Below are positions 27,809-36,669 of a DNA stretch of 64,000 nt, one piece after another. The translations under genes and the position numbers were made by a program. The first letter of the stretch is position 1, and each line of letters starts with the position of its first letter. Under the pieces are notes generated by a model. The model was not told the origin of the DNA and made no database searches. It worked only from the letters and a program-made list of their open reading frames with translations. This DNA comes from Petrimonas sulfuriphila (lineage in GTDB: Bacteria > Bacteroidota > Bacteroidia > Bacteroidales > Dysgonomonadaceae), in assembly GCA_038561985.1 (NCBI GenBank), contig CP073276.1, forward strand, positions 620,001-684,000, read 5' to 3'.

Positions 27809-27854
27809 TGTAGAACAACTACCTCAAAAAGAAAGTTTTTTCGTGTAAACCAAT

Positions 27855-28133
27855 ATGTCAAAGAACGCTATAGCTATCGGGATTTATGACAATATGGATG
27901 CGGAGGATATTGTGCAAGACGTTCTGGCAGACATTTGGGTAAATAAACAAGTATTGTTGGATAATAAAATAACGCACAAAGAATCGCTTAACGCATTTTT
28001 AATAGAAAAAATAGAATGGAATGAATTCTCCGAAATACTAAATACTATTATAAAAGAGCTACCCACCCCTTTGAGATTTACGTCTTATTTACTCCTAAAA
28101 AAACAATACGGCGAATTGGCAAGCACGACCTGA
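27855..28133 (+). pseudogene. ECF sigma factor remnant
   Basis: A 92-codon frame resembling pieces of a FecI-type sigma factor. AEDIVQDVLADIWVNK corresponds to the end of region 2 (usual form AEDIVQEVF.LW), and EILNTIIKELPTPLR followed by LLLKKQYGELA looks like the start of region 4 up to the helix-turn-helix. The N-terminus of region 2, most of the linker and the end of region 4 are missing, and full-length relatives are about 170-190 aa. Most likely a decayed gene with internal deletions. A functional micro-sigma is improbable. Confidence 0.5.
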
Positions 28134-28232
28134 AAAACTCGATATAAGAACGATTCTTATTCTTTGTCCTTAATCAAATGCTTCAAATTATCGCCGTTCT
28201 CGATACGGTGTTTTTCTAATTTCACGATATCT

Positions 28233-29174
28233 CTACAACGGAATCACATATTTTTTCAGTGCAGGATCTTTGAGTGAATTTGGAACGGCGCTTTTTACTT
28301 CATTCACAATGATGTGAATTAACCGCTCCCGTATAAATTCTTTCCGGGTAATAAGGCTGATTTCGCGTACGGGAGTAACGTTTTTAAACGGCCGCACATT
28401 TTTCTTTTGTTGTTCACTGAGATTATATGTCGCCATTTCGGGAATAACGGTCAACCCGTCGTTGTCATCCACTATTTTTATAAGCGTATCGATGCTACCT
28501 GCTTCAAAGGCAAAAATGGAATTCGACCTGCGTCTTTTTCTCATGCTGCAGAGGTGTAAAATCTGTGTCCGGAAACAATGAACTTCATCAAGCATCCAAA
28601 GCTTCCCGTTGTTTAAATCACTCTCGTCCAGCTCATTTTTAACGTAAAGCGAACGTTCTTTAGGGGAAACATAAGCAAAAAACCTTTCGTAATAGAGGGG
28701 CCTCTCGGTAACGGAGTCATCGTTGAGCGGAGTGGCCAGGATTCCACCGTCCAGCGAATCGTTTGCCAGGCCGCGAAGGATATTATCGGTTGTCAGCTCC
28801 CTGACGACTATGCTTATATCGGAATTTCCCTGCGTATGTTCGTCCATCAATTTCGGCAGCAGGTACGGCGAAACAGTCGGAATAATTCCCAGCCTGAATG
28901 TTCCTTTTATAATGCCCTTTTCTTCCTGGATAATCTCTTTAATCTGGTTTATCTGAGCGACCGAAACACGTGCCTGATCGATTATTTTTCTTCCTATCTC
29001 GGTAGGCTGAACCGGAAGCTGGGTACGGTCAAAAATTTTCACTCCCAACTCATCTTCCAGCTTTTGAATCATCATACTGAGGGTGGGTTGCGTAACAAAT
29101 GAGGCTTCGGCCGCTTTGGAAAAATGGCGATAATTGTCAACTGCAATTATATACTCGAGTTGCTGGATGTTCAT
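28233..29174 (-). CDS. oxyR: LysR-family peroxide-sensing regulator OxyR
   Basis: A 313-aa LysR-type regulator: winged HTH (1-60, LEYIIAVDNYRHFSKAAEASF), linker helix and periplasmic-binding-like effector domain. Cys200 and Cys209 in EVHCFRTQILHLCS align with the redox pair Cys199/Cys208 of E. coli OxyR, which forms a disulfide on contact with H2O2. The start overlaps the stop of the upstream flavoprotein gene (ATGA), so it is expressed from that gene's promoter rather than divergently from a peroxidase gene as often seen. No katA, ahpC or dps is in the window. Confidence 0.9.
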   Translation of the reverse strand: MNIQQLEYIIAVDNYRHFSKAAEASFVTQPTLSMMIQKLEDELGVKIFDRTQLPVQPTEIGRKIIDQARVSVAQINQIKEIIQEEKGIIKGTFRLGIIPTVSPYLLPKLMDEHTQGNSDISIVVRELTTDNILRGLANDSLDGGILATPLNDDSVTERPLYYERFFAYVSPKERSLYVKNELDESDLNNGKLWMLDEVHCFRTQILHLCSMRKRRRSNSIFAFEAGSIDTLIKIVDDNDGLTVIPEMATYNLSEQQKKNVRPFKNVTPVREISLITRKEFIRERLIHIIVNEVKSAVPNSLKDPALKKYVIPL

Positions 29175-30148
29175 TGCTGATAATTTGAAAAGTACTTCAT
29201 AAACTGAACGCGTTCGTACAGCGACGGGCTCGCAATATTGGCATAATTAAGTTTTCCTTTAAAATCGGATATACGCTCGTAATTATTCTGCTCCATCCAT
29301 TCTTCCACACACGTGATCATGTTACCAATCACCTCCACCCCCTGCTCGTAAAGCACGCTGCAAAGCTGTACTCCCGATGCGCCAGCCAAAATTCCTTTAA
29401 TGGTATCTTCCCAGGAGTGGACTCCGGTTGAACAAAGTATGTCTATCTCTTTAACGCGTCCCGAGACGATGGCAGTCCAGCGCAGTGTCTCGTGAAAATC
29501 GGCCGGGTTGCTGAAAACGGTTCCGGCTGTAATCTCCATTTTGTTGATATCAATATCAAGCTGATAAAACCGGTTAAAAAGCACAATTCCATCTGTACCC
29601 AATGCTTTCAGTTTACCGACCAGGCCGGGTAAATTACCCATATTCTTGGCCATTTTTACCACAACAGGGATTTTCACCGTTTTTTTCAATTGCTTCACGA
29701 TGCTGATGTAGGAATCCTCCAAATAGGTATCCCCATATTCTCCGGCGTTGAGCAAAAACACATTCAACTCAATAGCGTCCGCCCCGGCAGCCTCAATACT
29801 TTTGGCGAAATCCGTCCATCGGGTCAGTTTATAACAGTTGATGCTAGCCACAACGGGGATAGTGCATTCTGCTTTAACCGAACGGATCAGGTCGAGGTAT
29901 TTCTCCACGTGGTTCATCTGGATATACGCGTTGATATAGTCCGCTGCCTCGGGATAATCAGAGATTTGTGTCAGTTTTTCGGTGTGATTTTCTATTTGTT
30001 CTTCGAACAGGGATTTAAGCACCACCGCTCCAATTCCGGCTTTATCGAGCTCTTTTATTTTCGACAAGGAGTTTGTTAAACCGCTGCTGGCAGCAATAAA
30101 CGGGTTCTTCAGCGTCAATCCGGCGAATGTTGTTTGTAAGTTTACCAT
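29171..30148 (-). CDS. dihydroorotate dehydrogenase-like flavoprotein
   Basis: 325 aa from the ATG at 30148. A TTG seven codons earlier is not needed. The TIM-barrel FMN fold is evident: NPFIAASSGLTNS, IPVVVKMAKNMGN and the phosphate-binding GILAGASGVQLCSVLYEQG near the end. Where true class 1 dihydroorotate dehydrogenases have an N-x-S-C-P-N type motif with the catalytic base, this protein reads ELNVFLLNAG, so the base is absent and orotate synthesis is doubtful. It overlaps oxyR by 4 bp, suggesting a redox-related role. This family is usually annotated only as DHODH-like. Confidence 0.75.
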   Translation of the reverse strand: MVNLQTTFAGLTLKNPFIAASSGLTNSLSKIKELDKAGIGAVVLKSLFEEQIENHTEKLTQISDYPEAADYINAYIQMNHVEKYLDLIRSVKAECTIPVVASINCYKLTRWTDFAKSIEAAGADAIELNVFLLNAGEYGDTYLEDSYISIVKQLKKTVKIPVVVKMAKNMGNLPGLVGKLKALGTDGIVLFNRFYQLDIDINKMEITAGTVFSNPADFHETLRWTAIVSGRVKEIDILCSTGVHSWEDTIKGILAGASGVQLCSVLYEQGVEVIGNMITCVEEWMEQNNYERISDFKGKLNYANIASPSLYERVQFMKYFSNYQQ

Positions 30149-30182
30149 GTTGAGTGAATGTTTTTTCAATTATCAAGCGAGA

Positions 30183-30190
30183 CAAAAATA
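30183..30190 (-). promoter_or_regulatory. -7 box of the flavoprotein-oxyR operon
   Basis: TATTTTTG on the minus strand lies 34 nt upstream of the ATG at 30148. No clear -33 element is present. Confidence 0.4.
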
Positions 30191-30222
30191 ACTATTTTAA
30201 TTGATAAAAGTGATTGTTTATA

Positions 30223-30885
30223 TTACCTTTCCCCAAAAATCAACGTTCCCACCCGGATGATCGTAGCACCTTCTTCTATAGCAACGGGATAATCTCCCGA
30301 CATTCCCATGGAAATCTCTTTAAAATGATCGTCGTCGGGGAAATAATCCGATTTGAACTCACCGAACAGCGATCGAATCAACCGGAATTCTTTTCTCACC
30401 TGCATCTGGTCGTCGGTATAGGTGGCCATACCCATTACACCGGCAAGTTGCACATGTGTACAATCACGCCACTTGCCCCGGGCAAGAAAACGGCGGCATT
30501 CATCGGGTGAAAAGCCTGATTTTGTCTCTTCATCGGCTACATGTAGCTGCAACAAACAAGGTATTTTCCGATGATTAGCTGCGGCCTGCTTCTCAATTTC
30601 AAGCATCAACCGTTCACTGTCTAAACTGTGGACAAGGTGAATAAATGGAGCGATAAACTTCACCTTGTTACGCTGCAGATTGCCTATAAAATGCCATTCG
30701 ATATCCCCGGGGAGACCCGGTTGTTTTTCAACAAGCTCCTGCACACGGCTTTCACCGAAACTCCGCTGGCTACCGTTGTAGGCTTCCAAAATCTCTTCAT
30801 TGGGATGGAACTTGGAAACGGCTACAATTTTAACACCCGCCGGAACCGATACCCGCAGTTTTTCGATATTGGATTCTATGTTCAT
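30223..30885 (-). CDS. YggS-family pyridoxal-phosphate homeostasis protein
   Basis: A 220-aa PLP-binding barrel of the alanine-racemase fold type. The Schiff-base Lys25 is in KIVAVSKFHP, and family motifs FGESRVQE, WHFIGNLQRNKVK, MGMATYT, SMGMSGDYPVAIEEGATIIRVG and IFGER are all present. YggS proteins have no known catalytic activity and buffer PLP and branched-chain amino-acid/keto-acid metabolism. It overlaps the DUF4494 gene upstream by 4 bp, forming a two-gene operon common in Bacteroidales. Confidence 0.93.
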   Translation of the reverse strand: MNIESNIEKLRVSVPAGVKIVAVSKFHPNEEILEAYNGSQRSFGESRVQELVEKQPGLPGDIEWHFIGNLQRNKVKFIAPFIHLVHSLDSERLMLEIEKQAAANHRKIPCLLQLHVADEETKSGFSPDECRRFLARGKWRDCTHVQLAGVMGMATYTDDQMQVRKEFRLIRSLFGEFKSDYFPDDDHFKEISMGMSGDYPVAIEEGATIIRVGTLIFGER

Positions 30886-31334
30886 TCCTCCGCTTTTGAG
30901 TTATCCCCTGCACTATATTTAAACACATCCATTATGGCTGTCTCGTTTACCGACGCAAAAGTGTAATCCACCATCGTCTTTTTCATTTCGGTTTCCACGA
31001 TCTCCACCGCTTCTTTAAGCACTGAGGCCTGCACGAGCATATTGACTGCTGTTTTCTTTTCCGAACCGCTTTTCTCGTCAAGCGTGATGAAGTAAAGCTT
31101 TGCTTTGTAGTAACGGTCTCCCGTTTCGTTAAAAAAAGTATCGGAGAACCTCGCCCTTTTAATATCGGAAACGGTAAAATCGCCCGATATATAGGGTTTC
31201 ATCTCTTCAAGAATCCTCGCTTCCGCTTCGGTGAACGACATCGCGTCCACCAGATAAGGTTCAGTTACCGTTTTTATCATACCCGTATCCAGGGTTTTAT
31301 CGTATCGCACTTTGCATTCAAACCAGTTGTACAT
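30882..31334 (-). CDS. DUF4494 protein
   Basis: A 150-aa protein with the DUF4494 signature at its start (MYNWFECKVRYDKTLDTG) and the conserved VTEPYLVDAMSFTEAEARI segment. No signal peptide or catalytic motif is visible. The family is nearly restricted to Bacteroidota, is highly conserved there and has no established function. It is the first gene of an operon with yggS (4-bp overlap). Confidence 0.88.
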   Translation of the reverse strand: MYNWFECKVRYDKTLDTGMIKTVTEPYLVDAMSFTEAEARILEEMKPYISGDFTVSDIKRARFSDTFFNETGDRYYKAKLYFITLDEKSGSEKKTAVNMLVQASVLKEAVEIVETEMKKTMVDYTFASVNETAIMDVFKYSAGDNSKAEE

Positions 31335-31361
31335 ATTGTTTTTTAATTTTATATAGGATCA

Positions 31362-31369
31362 CAAAGGTA
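31362..31369 (-). promoter_or_regulatory. -7 box of the DUF4494-yggS operon
   Basis: TACCTTTG on the minus strand lies 27 nt before the ATG at 31334, a typical distance. No convincing -33 TTG is seen. Confidence 0.5.
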
Positions 31370-31503
31370 CAATTTTTTTTACAGTTTTGCTTTGAAACGA
31401 TCGTTGTGGAAGTTTACGTACCTCGTTTTTTTAGTCGATAAAAAGTAACTATCGGGCCTTTGTCGCGAAAATTTGATATTTTTGCAATTTATTGGCTAAC
31501 GAG

Positions 31504-32181
31504 ATGATTGGGACCCTTGTAAATACAGCTGCCGTACTGGGTGGCGGAGTGATCGGGCTGCTGTTGAAAAAACGGATGCCGGAGCGTGTGACCACCATTT
31601 ATTTTCAGGCGATAGGCCTCTTTACGCTGGCTATCGGCGTGTATATGGCTGTTGAGATGGAGAAGATTCTCATTGTGGTGAGCAGCCTTGCCATCGGCTC
31701 TCTTTTGGGAGAGTGGTGGAACCTGGAAAGGGGTGCTGAACAGATCAGTGACAACCTGAAGAAACGCTTTCGTATTGGAAGCGAAAAATTTTCGGAGGGG
31801 CTAGCCACTGCCTTTTTACTGTTTTGCGTGGGCTCCATGACCATCCTCGGTACTATACAGGAAGGCACTGGCGGTTCACCCGACCTGCTCTTTACGAAAT
31901 CGTTGATGGATTTTTTCTCGGCTATCCTGCTGGCTTCGGCCTTTGGCCTGGGAGTAGTATTTTCGGCTTTGCCCCTGTTTATCTTTCAGGCTGCCCTCAC
32001 TCTGCTCGCCGGATACGCCGGGAGCCTCTTCACCGACGAAATCATCCTCGGACTGACCAGCGTGGGGGGTATACTGTTGATCGGACTGGGTATCAACATT
32101 CTTGGGATAAAAAAACTCCGCATCATGAATATGCTGCCCTCGCTGGTTGTCGTCGTGCTGCTGATCTGGATTTTTGGATAA
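31504..32181 (+). CDS. DUF554 family membrane protein (YdfK/YqgA-like)
   Basis: 225 aa from the ATG at 31504 (MIGTLVNTAAVLGGG); a TTG four codons upstream is less likely. There are about seven hydrophobic helices, starting with the DUF554 signature GTLVNTAAVLGGGVIGLLL. Other conserved segments are GSLLGEWWNLE and FCVGSMTILGTIQEG. The family is a putative inner-membrane transporter with no proven substrate. A TATTTTTG -7 box lies at 31477-31484, and the stop is one base before the permease ATG, so the two genes are coupled. Confidence 0.85.
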   Translation: MIGTLVNTAAVLGGGVIGLLLKKRMPERVTTIYFQAIGLFTLAIGVYMAVEMEKILIVVSSLAIGSLLGEWWNLERGAEQISDNLKKRFRIGSEKFSEGLATAFLLFCVGSMTILGTIQEGTGGSPDLLFTKSLMDFFSAILLASAFGLGVVFSALPLFIFQAALTLLAGYAGSLFTDEIILGLTSVGGILLIGLGINILGIKKLRIMNMLPSLVVVVLLIWIFG

Positions 32182-32182
32182 C

Positions 32183-33604
32183 ATGCAACAAAAAGAGGAG
32201 AAACTGGGATTATGGCTACTGGTTTTTGTGGCGCTGGGTTCCATGATAGGCTCCGGTATCTTTAATTCTCCGAAAGATCTTATCCGGGTGGCCAATCCGC
32301 AGGGCACCTTGGTTGCCTGGGTGATCGGAGGGCTTGGCGCACTTATGCTTGCACTGGTGTTCGTATATCTTGCCACGCGTAAGCCCGGATTAAAAAGCGG
32401 CATCTACGCCTATGCACGGGATGGATTCGGTGATTATATGGGATTCAACTCAGCCTGGGGCTATTGGTCAGTAGGCTGGCTGGGGAATGTGAGTTATCTG
32501 GCACTCTTTTTCAAGACGCTGAACGACCTGTTGGGAGAACGTGCACTTTCACCCTTCACCGCTTTTCTAATAGGGTCGGCACTGCTGTGGCTCTTCTATG
32601 CCATTCTGATGGCCGGCATCCGCGAGGGAGCCATCCTTAATTTTATTGTGACAACCGCTAAACTGATCCCTATTCTTCTGATTATATTCCTCGGTATATC
32701 CCTGGTAAAGAATGATCTTTTTCTAACCACAGACTGGCAAAGCAGGCTGGCATCCACAGGCGAACCCACCTCTCCCCTTCTACAGGTGAAGGAGGCCATG
32801 GCGGTTATCCTCTGGTGTTTTGTCGGTGTGGAAGCAGCTTCCGTCCTGTCAGCCAGGGCAAAAAGCCAGCAGGTCGTACGGCTGAGCATCATTCTCTCCC
32901 TGTTGATTGTCCTTGCTGTGTATATGCTGATTACCTTTATTGCCATGTCATCGGTCCCGGCCCGGGAGCTGGCCGACTCACAGACACCGCTGGCCCTGAT
33001 ACTGGAGCGAACAGTTATCGGGGTTGCAGGCGGCACGATCATTAAATTGGGGATCATGGTCTCCGTGCTGGGAGCCAGCCTCTCCTGGATACTGTTATCC
33101 GTTGAGACATTATACGCCGCGGCTAAGGACGGCGTGTTGCCCCAAACCTTCCGGAAGATAAACCGGAAAGGAACCCCCGTCAATGCTCTCCTGCTCACAC
33201 AATGCTTCACTCAGCTTTTTCTCCTTTCCATCCTGTCGCCACAACTCAACGAAACCTACCTTGCCGCCATTACCATTGCCACCACCCTGGTGCTGATTCC
33301 CTACCTGCTCTCATCACTTTATGCCATGAAAGTTACCCTAAGCCGATGGAGGAAAGAGTCTCACCACCACCTGGTCATAGCACTACTCGGCACCCTCTAT
33401 TCTCTCTATGTGATCTATACTGTGGGCCTAAAATACCTGTTCCTTTCCGTTCTCTTTTACGGTATCGGCTCACTGCTGTTTATTGCTGCAAAGCGAGAAC
33501 AAAAACAACAGCCCAAACACTGGGAATGGGCTGTCATTATTCTTCTCCTGGCAGGATCAACAGGGATAATCGCAGGGATCCTGACCGACAGGATCCAACT
33601 TTGA
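32183..33604 (+). CDS. APC-superfamily amino acid permease/antiporter
   Basis: 473 aa from the ATG at 32183, one base after the DUF554 stop. About 12-13 hydrophobic helices. The helix-1 substrate-binding motif GSMIGSGIFNSP and the helix-6 segment WCFVGVEAASVLSARAK place it in the basic amino acid/polyamine antiporter (APA) group with ArcD- and AdiC-like exchangers. Arginine/ornithine or lysine exchange is a reasonable guess but cannot be read from sequence. No deiminase or decarboxylase gene is adjacent. Its stop abuts the stop of the convergent TonB receptor gene with no intervening base. Confidence 0.8.
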   Translation: MQQKEEKLGLWLLVFVALGSMIGSGIFNSPKDLIRVANPQGTLVAWVIGGLGALMLALVFVYLATRKPGLKSGIYAYARDGFGDYMGFNSAWGYWSVGWLGNVSYLALFFKTLNDLLGERALSPFTAFLIGSALLWLFYAILMAGIREGAILNFIVTTAKLIPILLIIFLGISLVKNDLFLTTDWQSRLASTGEPTSPLLQVKEAMAVILWCFVGVEAASVLSARAKSQQVVRLSIILSLLIVLAVYMLITFIAMSSVPARELADSQTPLALILERTVIGVAGGTIIKLGIMVSVLGASLSWILLSVETLYAAAKDGVLPQTFRKINRKGTPVNALLLTQCFTQLFLLSILSPQLNETYLAAITIATTLVLIPYLLSSLYAMKVTLSRWRKESHHHLVIALLGTLYSLYVIYTVGLKYLFLSVLFYGIGSLLFIAAKREQKQQPKHWEWAVIILLLAGSTGIIAGILTDRIQL

Positions 33605-35989
33605 CTATCGGTTGATGGTGTACCGCAAGGTAGCTCCGAAACGGGTAGGATATCCCCGTTGCACAAACTGGTTCACCTTTCCGGTGGTCATGTCCGACGC
33701 TTCGAAAAGAAACGAATGGTAATCGGTATTGAACAGGTTCTTTGTCCAGAGTTCAAGCGAGAACGCACCCTTCTCCGCAGAAATGCTGCCGTTAACCAAT
33801 CCGTAAAAAGGTTGATAAAGCTCTTCTCCACTACCGCCGTTCTGAGGGGTGGTTTTATTCGACTCTGTCCAGTAAATTTTCCCTGCTCCCGCGTACTGGA
33901 TATTTCCTACCAGGCGATCGATCAGCGGACTGTTGGCAAAATCATGCACATAGCTGGCCCCTATGCTTAGCGTGTGACGCGGAGCAAAGGGAACATAATT
34001 TCCGGAGTAATCCACATCGGTGGTCTCACGACCCACTTGTTTCTCTGTCTGGTAGTTGACAAAACGCGCGTCGGCAAAGCCGTAATCGGCAAACAGGGAA
34101 AGATTCCTTACCGGTACATATTTCAGGCTCACTTCAAAGCCCTTGCTATCCGATTTTCCGGCATTGGTCACGATACGTCCTGCCGTCCCCTCATCTACCA
34201 GCTTGATGATCTGGATGTTGTTGACCCGGGAGTAGAAAAGGGCATAGGTGAACGAAAACTTCCTGTTGAACATCTCATACCGGCCACCCAACTCATACGT
34301 CCAGCTGGTCTCGGGATCGTAGGAAAGCTGCTCCTCCAGTGTCAGCCCGGGAGTGCCTGTACCTACGCCGGGCATCACCTTACCCATGATCGATTGGGTG
34401 AGGGCACCCTGTAATATCTTGGAGAAAGCCTGTTCATTATAACCGCCTGTCTTATAGCCTTTGGAGGCGGACAAATAAATCACGGCGGTGGAGGAAGGCT
34501 GGTATTTCAGTGCGAACTTGGGCAATATATTCCAGAAATCCTTGCTGTAGCTTCCCTGCATGACGATGTCACTCTCCACAAAAATGGGCGGCATTGCCGG
34601 AGGGGCACTTTTGGGCTTGATGTTGATATCTCCATTCACACTTTCCGTGGAAAAATCGATGCCGGTGTGCTCATAATCCAGCCTTAACCCTGCAGTGGCA
34701 GACAACCCTTCTAATCCGAAAAGCTCCGTAAGCGTGGACTGGTGGAAGAGCGCAGCACCCCGGGATGGTTTTGTATAAATACCGGGAAGATCAATCCTGT
34801 CGTTGGCGTATACAATTCTCAACGGAGCACCCGTCCGCTGCATAGCCGCATCCAGGTGTCCCTGCATGGCAGCCATTCCCTCCTCTTTGATGGCGACGGG
34901 CGTATCGATCACCCGGTGGTCATAGAACCCGAAGGCACCCACTACCCAGCGGTATTTCCGTTGTGTGCCGGACTTCACGGTAATCTCCTGGCTCAGGGAG
35001 TGTTGTTCCTGCATCTGACGAATGGAGAATACCGATTTGGGAGAGAAATCCTGATCCATCTTCATATCGTCTTTGAGGTATTGAAATCCTGTAGTAGAGT
35101 GTATACTGTAGCCGTTCCCGGTATAATCCAACGACAAACCGTTTGTAAACAAATGACGATTGTAGGAGGAGGGCTCGTTAAAGTTTGCTGCGGTGGAATC
35201 TTTATGCATATACGGGAAAGCACCTCCGGAAACATAGTCGTAATTTCCGAAGAGCAACGCTTTAAATGATGGAGTAATCTCCCAATCCAGCTTCACCCTT
35301 CCTCCGGCATTTTCAGAAGCATCTACTTTTTTACCGGTATGGCTATTCATGAAATACCCATCATCACGCTTGTAATAGGCACCCACGGAGATTCCGAAGT
35401 TATCCGTCAGCTTGCTGTAGTTTGATGCTTTTGCCGAAAACTGGCCGTAACTTCCACCGCCTATCGTCAGGTTAGTACCCTGAAAAGTGAGCGGCGACAG
35501 CGTGTAGAGATTCACTATTCCCCCAATGGCATTTCGTCCGCAGAGTGTTCCCTGGGCACCTCGGAGAACCTCTATGCGTTGAATATCTTGAAACTCAAAA
35601 TCGAATGCCGAAGGATTAAAGCTAGGCACATTATCCACGTACATGCTTACCGTCTGCGCTCCCAATCTTGCTCCGATACCACGGATGTAGATGGGAGTAG
35701 AGACTTTGGAGCCGTAAGAAGGGATAAAGAAGTTGGGGATAAATGAGCTTAAGCCCGGCAACGATTCAATCTGAGTATCGCGCAACTGTTTCGGAGAAAC
35801 CACAGATACGGCAGTGGGCATATTCTTCAACTCGTTGGTTTCCTTTACAGATGAGGTAACAACCACTTCGTTCAGGTAATACACTTTAAGCGTATCCTGT
35901 GGGTTATCGTCTTTTTCAGGCTCAATATTCCTGGAGTATGAAATAAAAATCTGGCTGACTGCCAATACAATCATTGCTAATCTTTTCAT
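33605..35989 (-). CDS. TonB-dependent receptor (FecA/CirA-like, no N-terminal regulatory-like domain)
   Basis: A 794-aa receptor with a signal peptide (1-19), TonB box-like stretch LNEVVVTSSVKETN, plug (about 45-165; PIYIRGIGARLGAQTVSMYVD and IEVLRGAQGTLCGRNAIGG) and a barrel with the frequent LSASKGYKTGGYNEQAFS segment, ending in FGATLRYTINR. This style, without a carboxypeptidase-like domain, resembles proteobacterial-type siderophore or cobalamin receptors and is uncommon among Bacteroidales SusC-like proteins. It stands alone, so the ligand is open. It converges on the permease gene. Confidence 0.85.
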   Translation of the reverse strand: MKRLAMIVLAVSQIFISYSRNIEPEKDDNPQDTLKVYYLNEVVVTSSVKETNELKNMPTAVSVVSPKQLRDTQIESLPGLSSFIPNFFIPSYGSKVSTPIYIRGIGARLGAQTVSMYVDNVPSFNPSAFDFEFQDIQRIEVLRGAQGTLCGRNAIGGIVNLYTLSPLTFQGTNLTIGGGSYGQFSAKASNYSKLTDNFGISVGAYYKRDDGYFMNSHTGKKVDASENAGGRVKLDWEITPSFKALLFGNYDYVSGGAFPYMHKDSTAANFNEPSSYNRHLFTNGLSLDYTGNGYSIHSTTGFQYLKDDMKMDQDFSPKSVFSIRQMQEQHSLSQEITVKSGTQRKYRWVVGAFGFYDHRVIDTPVAIKEEGMAAMQGHLDAAMQRTGAPLRIVYANDRIDLPGIYTKPSRGAALFHQSTLTELFGLEGLSATAGLRLDYEHTGIDFSTESVNGDINIKPKSAPPAMPPIFVESDIVMQGSYSKDFWNILPKFALKYQPSSTAVIYLSASKGYKTGGYNEQAFSKILQGALTQSIMGKVMPGVGTGTPGLTLEEQLSYDPETSWTYELGGRYEMFNRKFSFTYALFYSRVNNIQIIKLVDEGTAGRIVTNAGKSDSKGFEVSLKYVPVRNLSLFADYGFADARFVNYQTEKQVGRETTDVDYSGNYVPFAPRHTLSIGASYVHDFANSPLIDRLVGNIQYAGAGKIYWTESNKTTPQNGGSGEELYQPFYGLVNGSISAEKGAFSLELWTKNLFNTDYHSFLFEASDMTTGKVNQFVQRGYPTRFGATLRYTINR

Positions 35990-36049
35990 CGGACAAAAAA
36001 TATACTGTTAAATTATCATGCAAAGTAACACGATAATCGAAAACGAAAC

Positions 36050-36156
36050 AATCACCACAAATAGTGATTTTTTTCATCAATATGGAGAAAATCAGCCAAA
36101 ATGTCTGTTTTTTTGAAAATTTCTCGATTTTTGGCGCAACGTTTTTGCGCTTTTTT
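36050..36156 (+). promoter_or_regulatory. two hairpin/T-run elements in the leader of the lipoprotein-radical SAM operon
   Basis: Hairpin 1: AATCAC (36050-36055) with GTGATT (36064-36069), followed by T to 36074. Hairpin 2: GCGCAA (36134-36139) with TTGCGC (36145-36150), followed by six T (36151-36156). No plus-strand gene ends just upstream, so these are either leader attenuators for the gene at 36205 or operators for the divergent receptor gene. Confidence 0.4.
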
Positions 36157-36204
36157 CATCTATATATAAAATGAGCCCTATTTATCAAAACTAAAAATTG
36201 ATAT

Positions 36205-36669
36205 ATGAAACGTATTGCCCTGAAAACCTATGCAAAGATACTGACTGCATTTTTCACTTTACTGGGAACAATAACCGGATGCGATTATTTTGAACCCCGA
36301 TGCGAATACGGAACACCTTCCGCAGACTTCGTGTTTAAAGGAAAAGTGGTCGACAAATCATCTCAAAAACCGATAACAGATATCCGGATAATCCATAAGA
36401 CAGGCTATGCACCGGCAAACGACACGGTAAAAACCAACGCCAATGGCGAATTTGAGTTGAAATTCAATGATTTTCCGGGAGGAAACCACTGGATTTATGC
36501 CGAAGATTTAGACGGAACAGAAAATGGTGGATTGTATGGCTCGGACTCCCTGACGGTTAACTCATCGCAAATGAAAAGAATCAAGAAAGGGGATGGAAGC
36601 TGGTATCAAGGTGCTTTTGAAAAGACCGATGCAAACTTCTCTTTACAAAAATCGGACAAGAAAGAATGA
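36205..36669 (+). CDS. radical SAM-associated putative lipoprotein
   Basis: 154 aa with a lipoprotein signal (MKRIALKTYAKILTAFF, lipobox TITGC with Cys26). It is followed by a second conserved-looking Cys33 in RCEYGTPSADFVFKGKV, and then by one small beta-sandwich resembling carboxypeptidase-regulatory or transthyretin-like folds (KVVDKSSQKPITDIRIIHK, TNANGEFELKF). It overlaps the radical SAM gene by ATGA. Such lipoproteins regularly precede a radical SAM/SPASM enzyme in Bacteroidales and are catalogued as its partner (TIGR04134 by memory). It could be the substrate of a radical modification before export, or a separate envelope component. Neither is proven. Confidence 0.78.
   Translation: MKRIALKTYAKILTAFFTLLGTITGCDYFEPRCEYGTPSADFVFKGKVVDKSSQKPITDIRIIHKTGYAPANDTVKTNANGEFELKFNDFPGGNHWIYAEDLDGTENGGLYGSDSLTVNSSQMKRIKKGDGSWYQGAFEKTDANFSLQKSDKKE

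Noticed and set aside
28135-28230. Possible 22-codon minus-strand ORF (GTG start, MKLEKHRIENGDNLKHLIKD) after oxyR
   Set aside because: Looks protein-like but is too short, has no start ATG or promoter, and I recognise no family.
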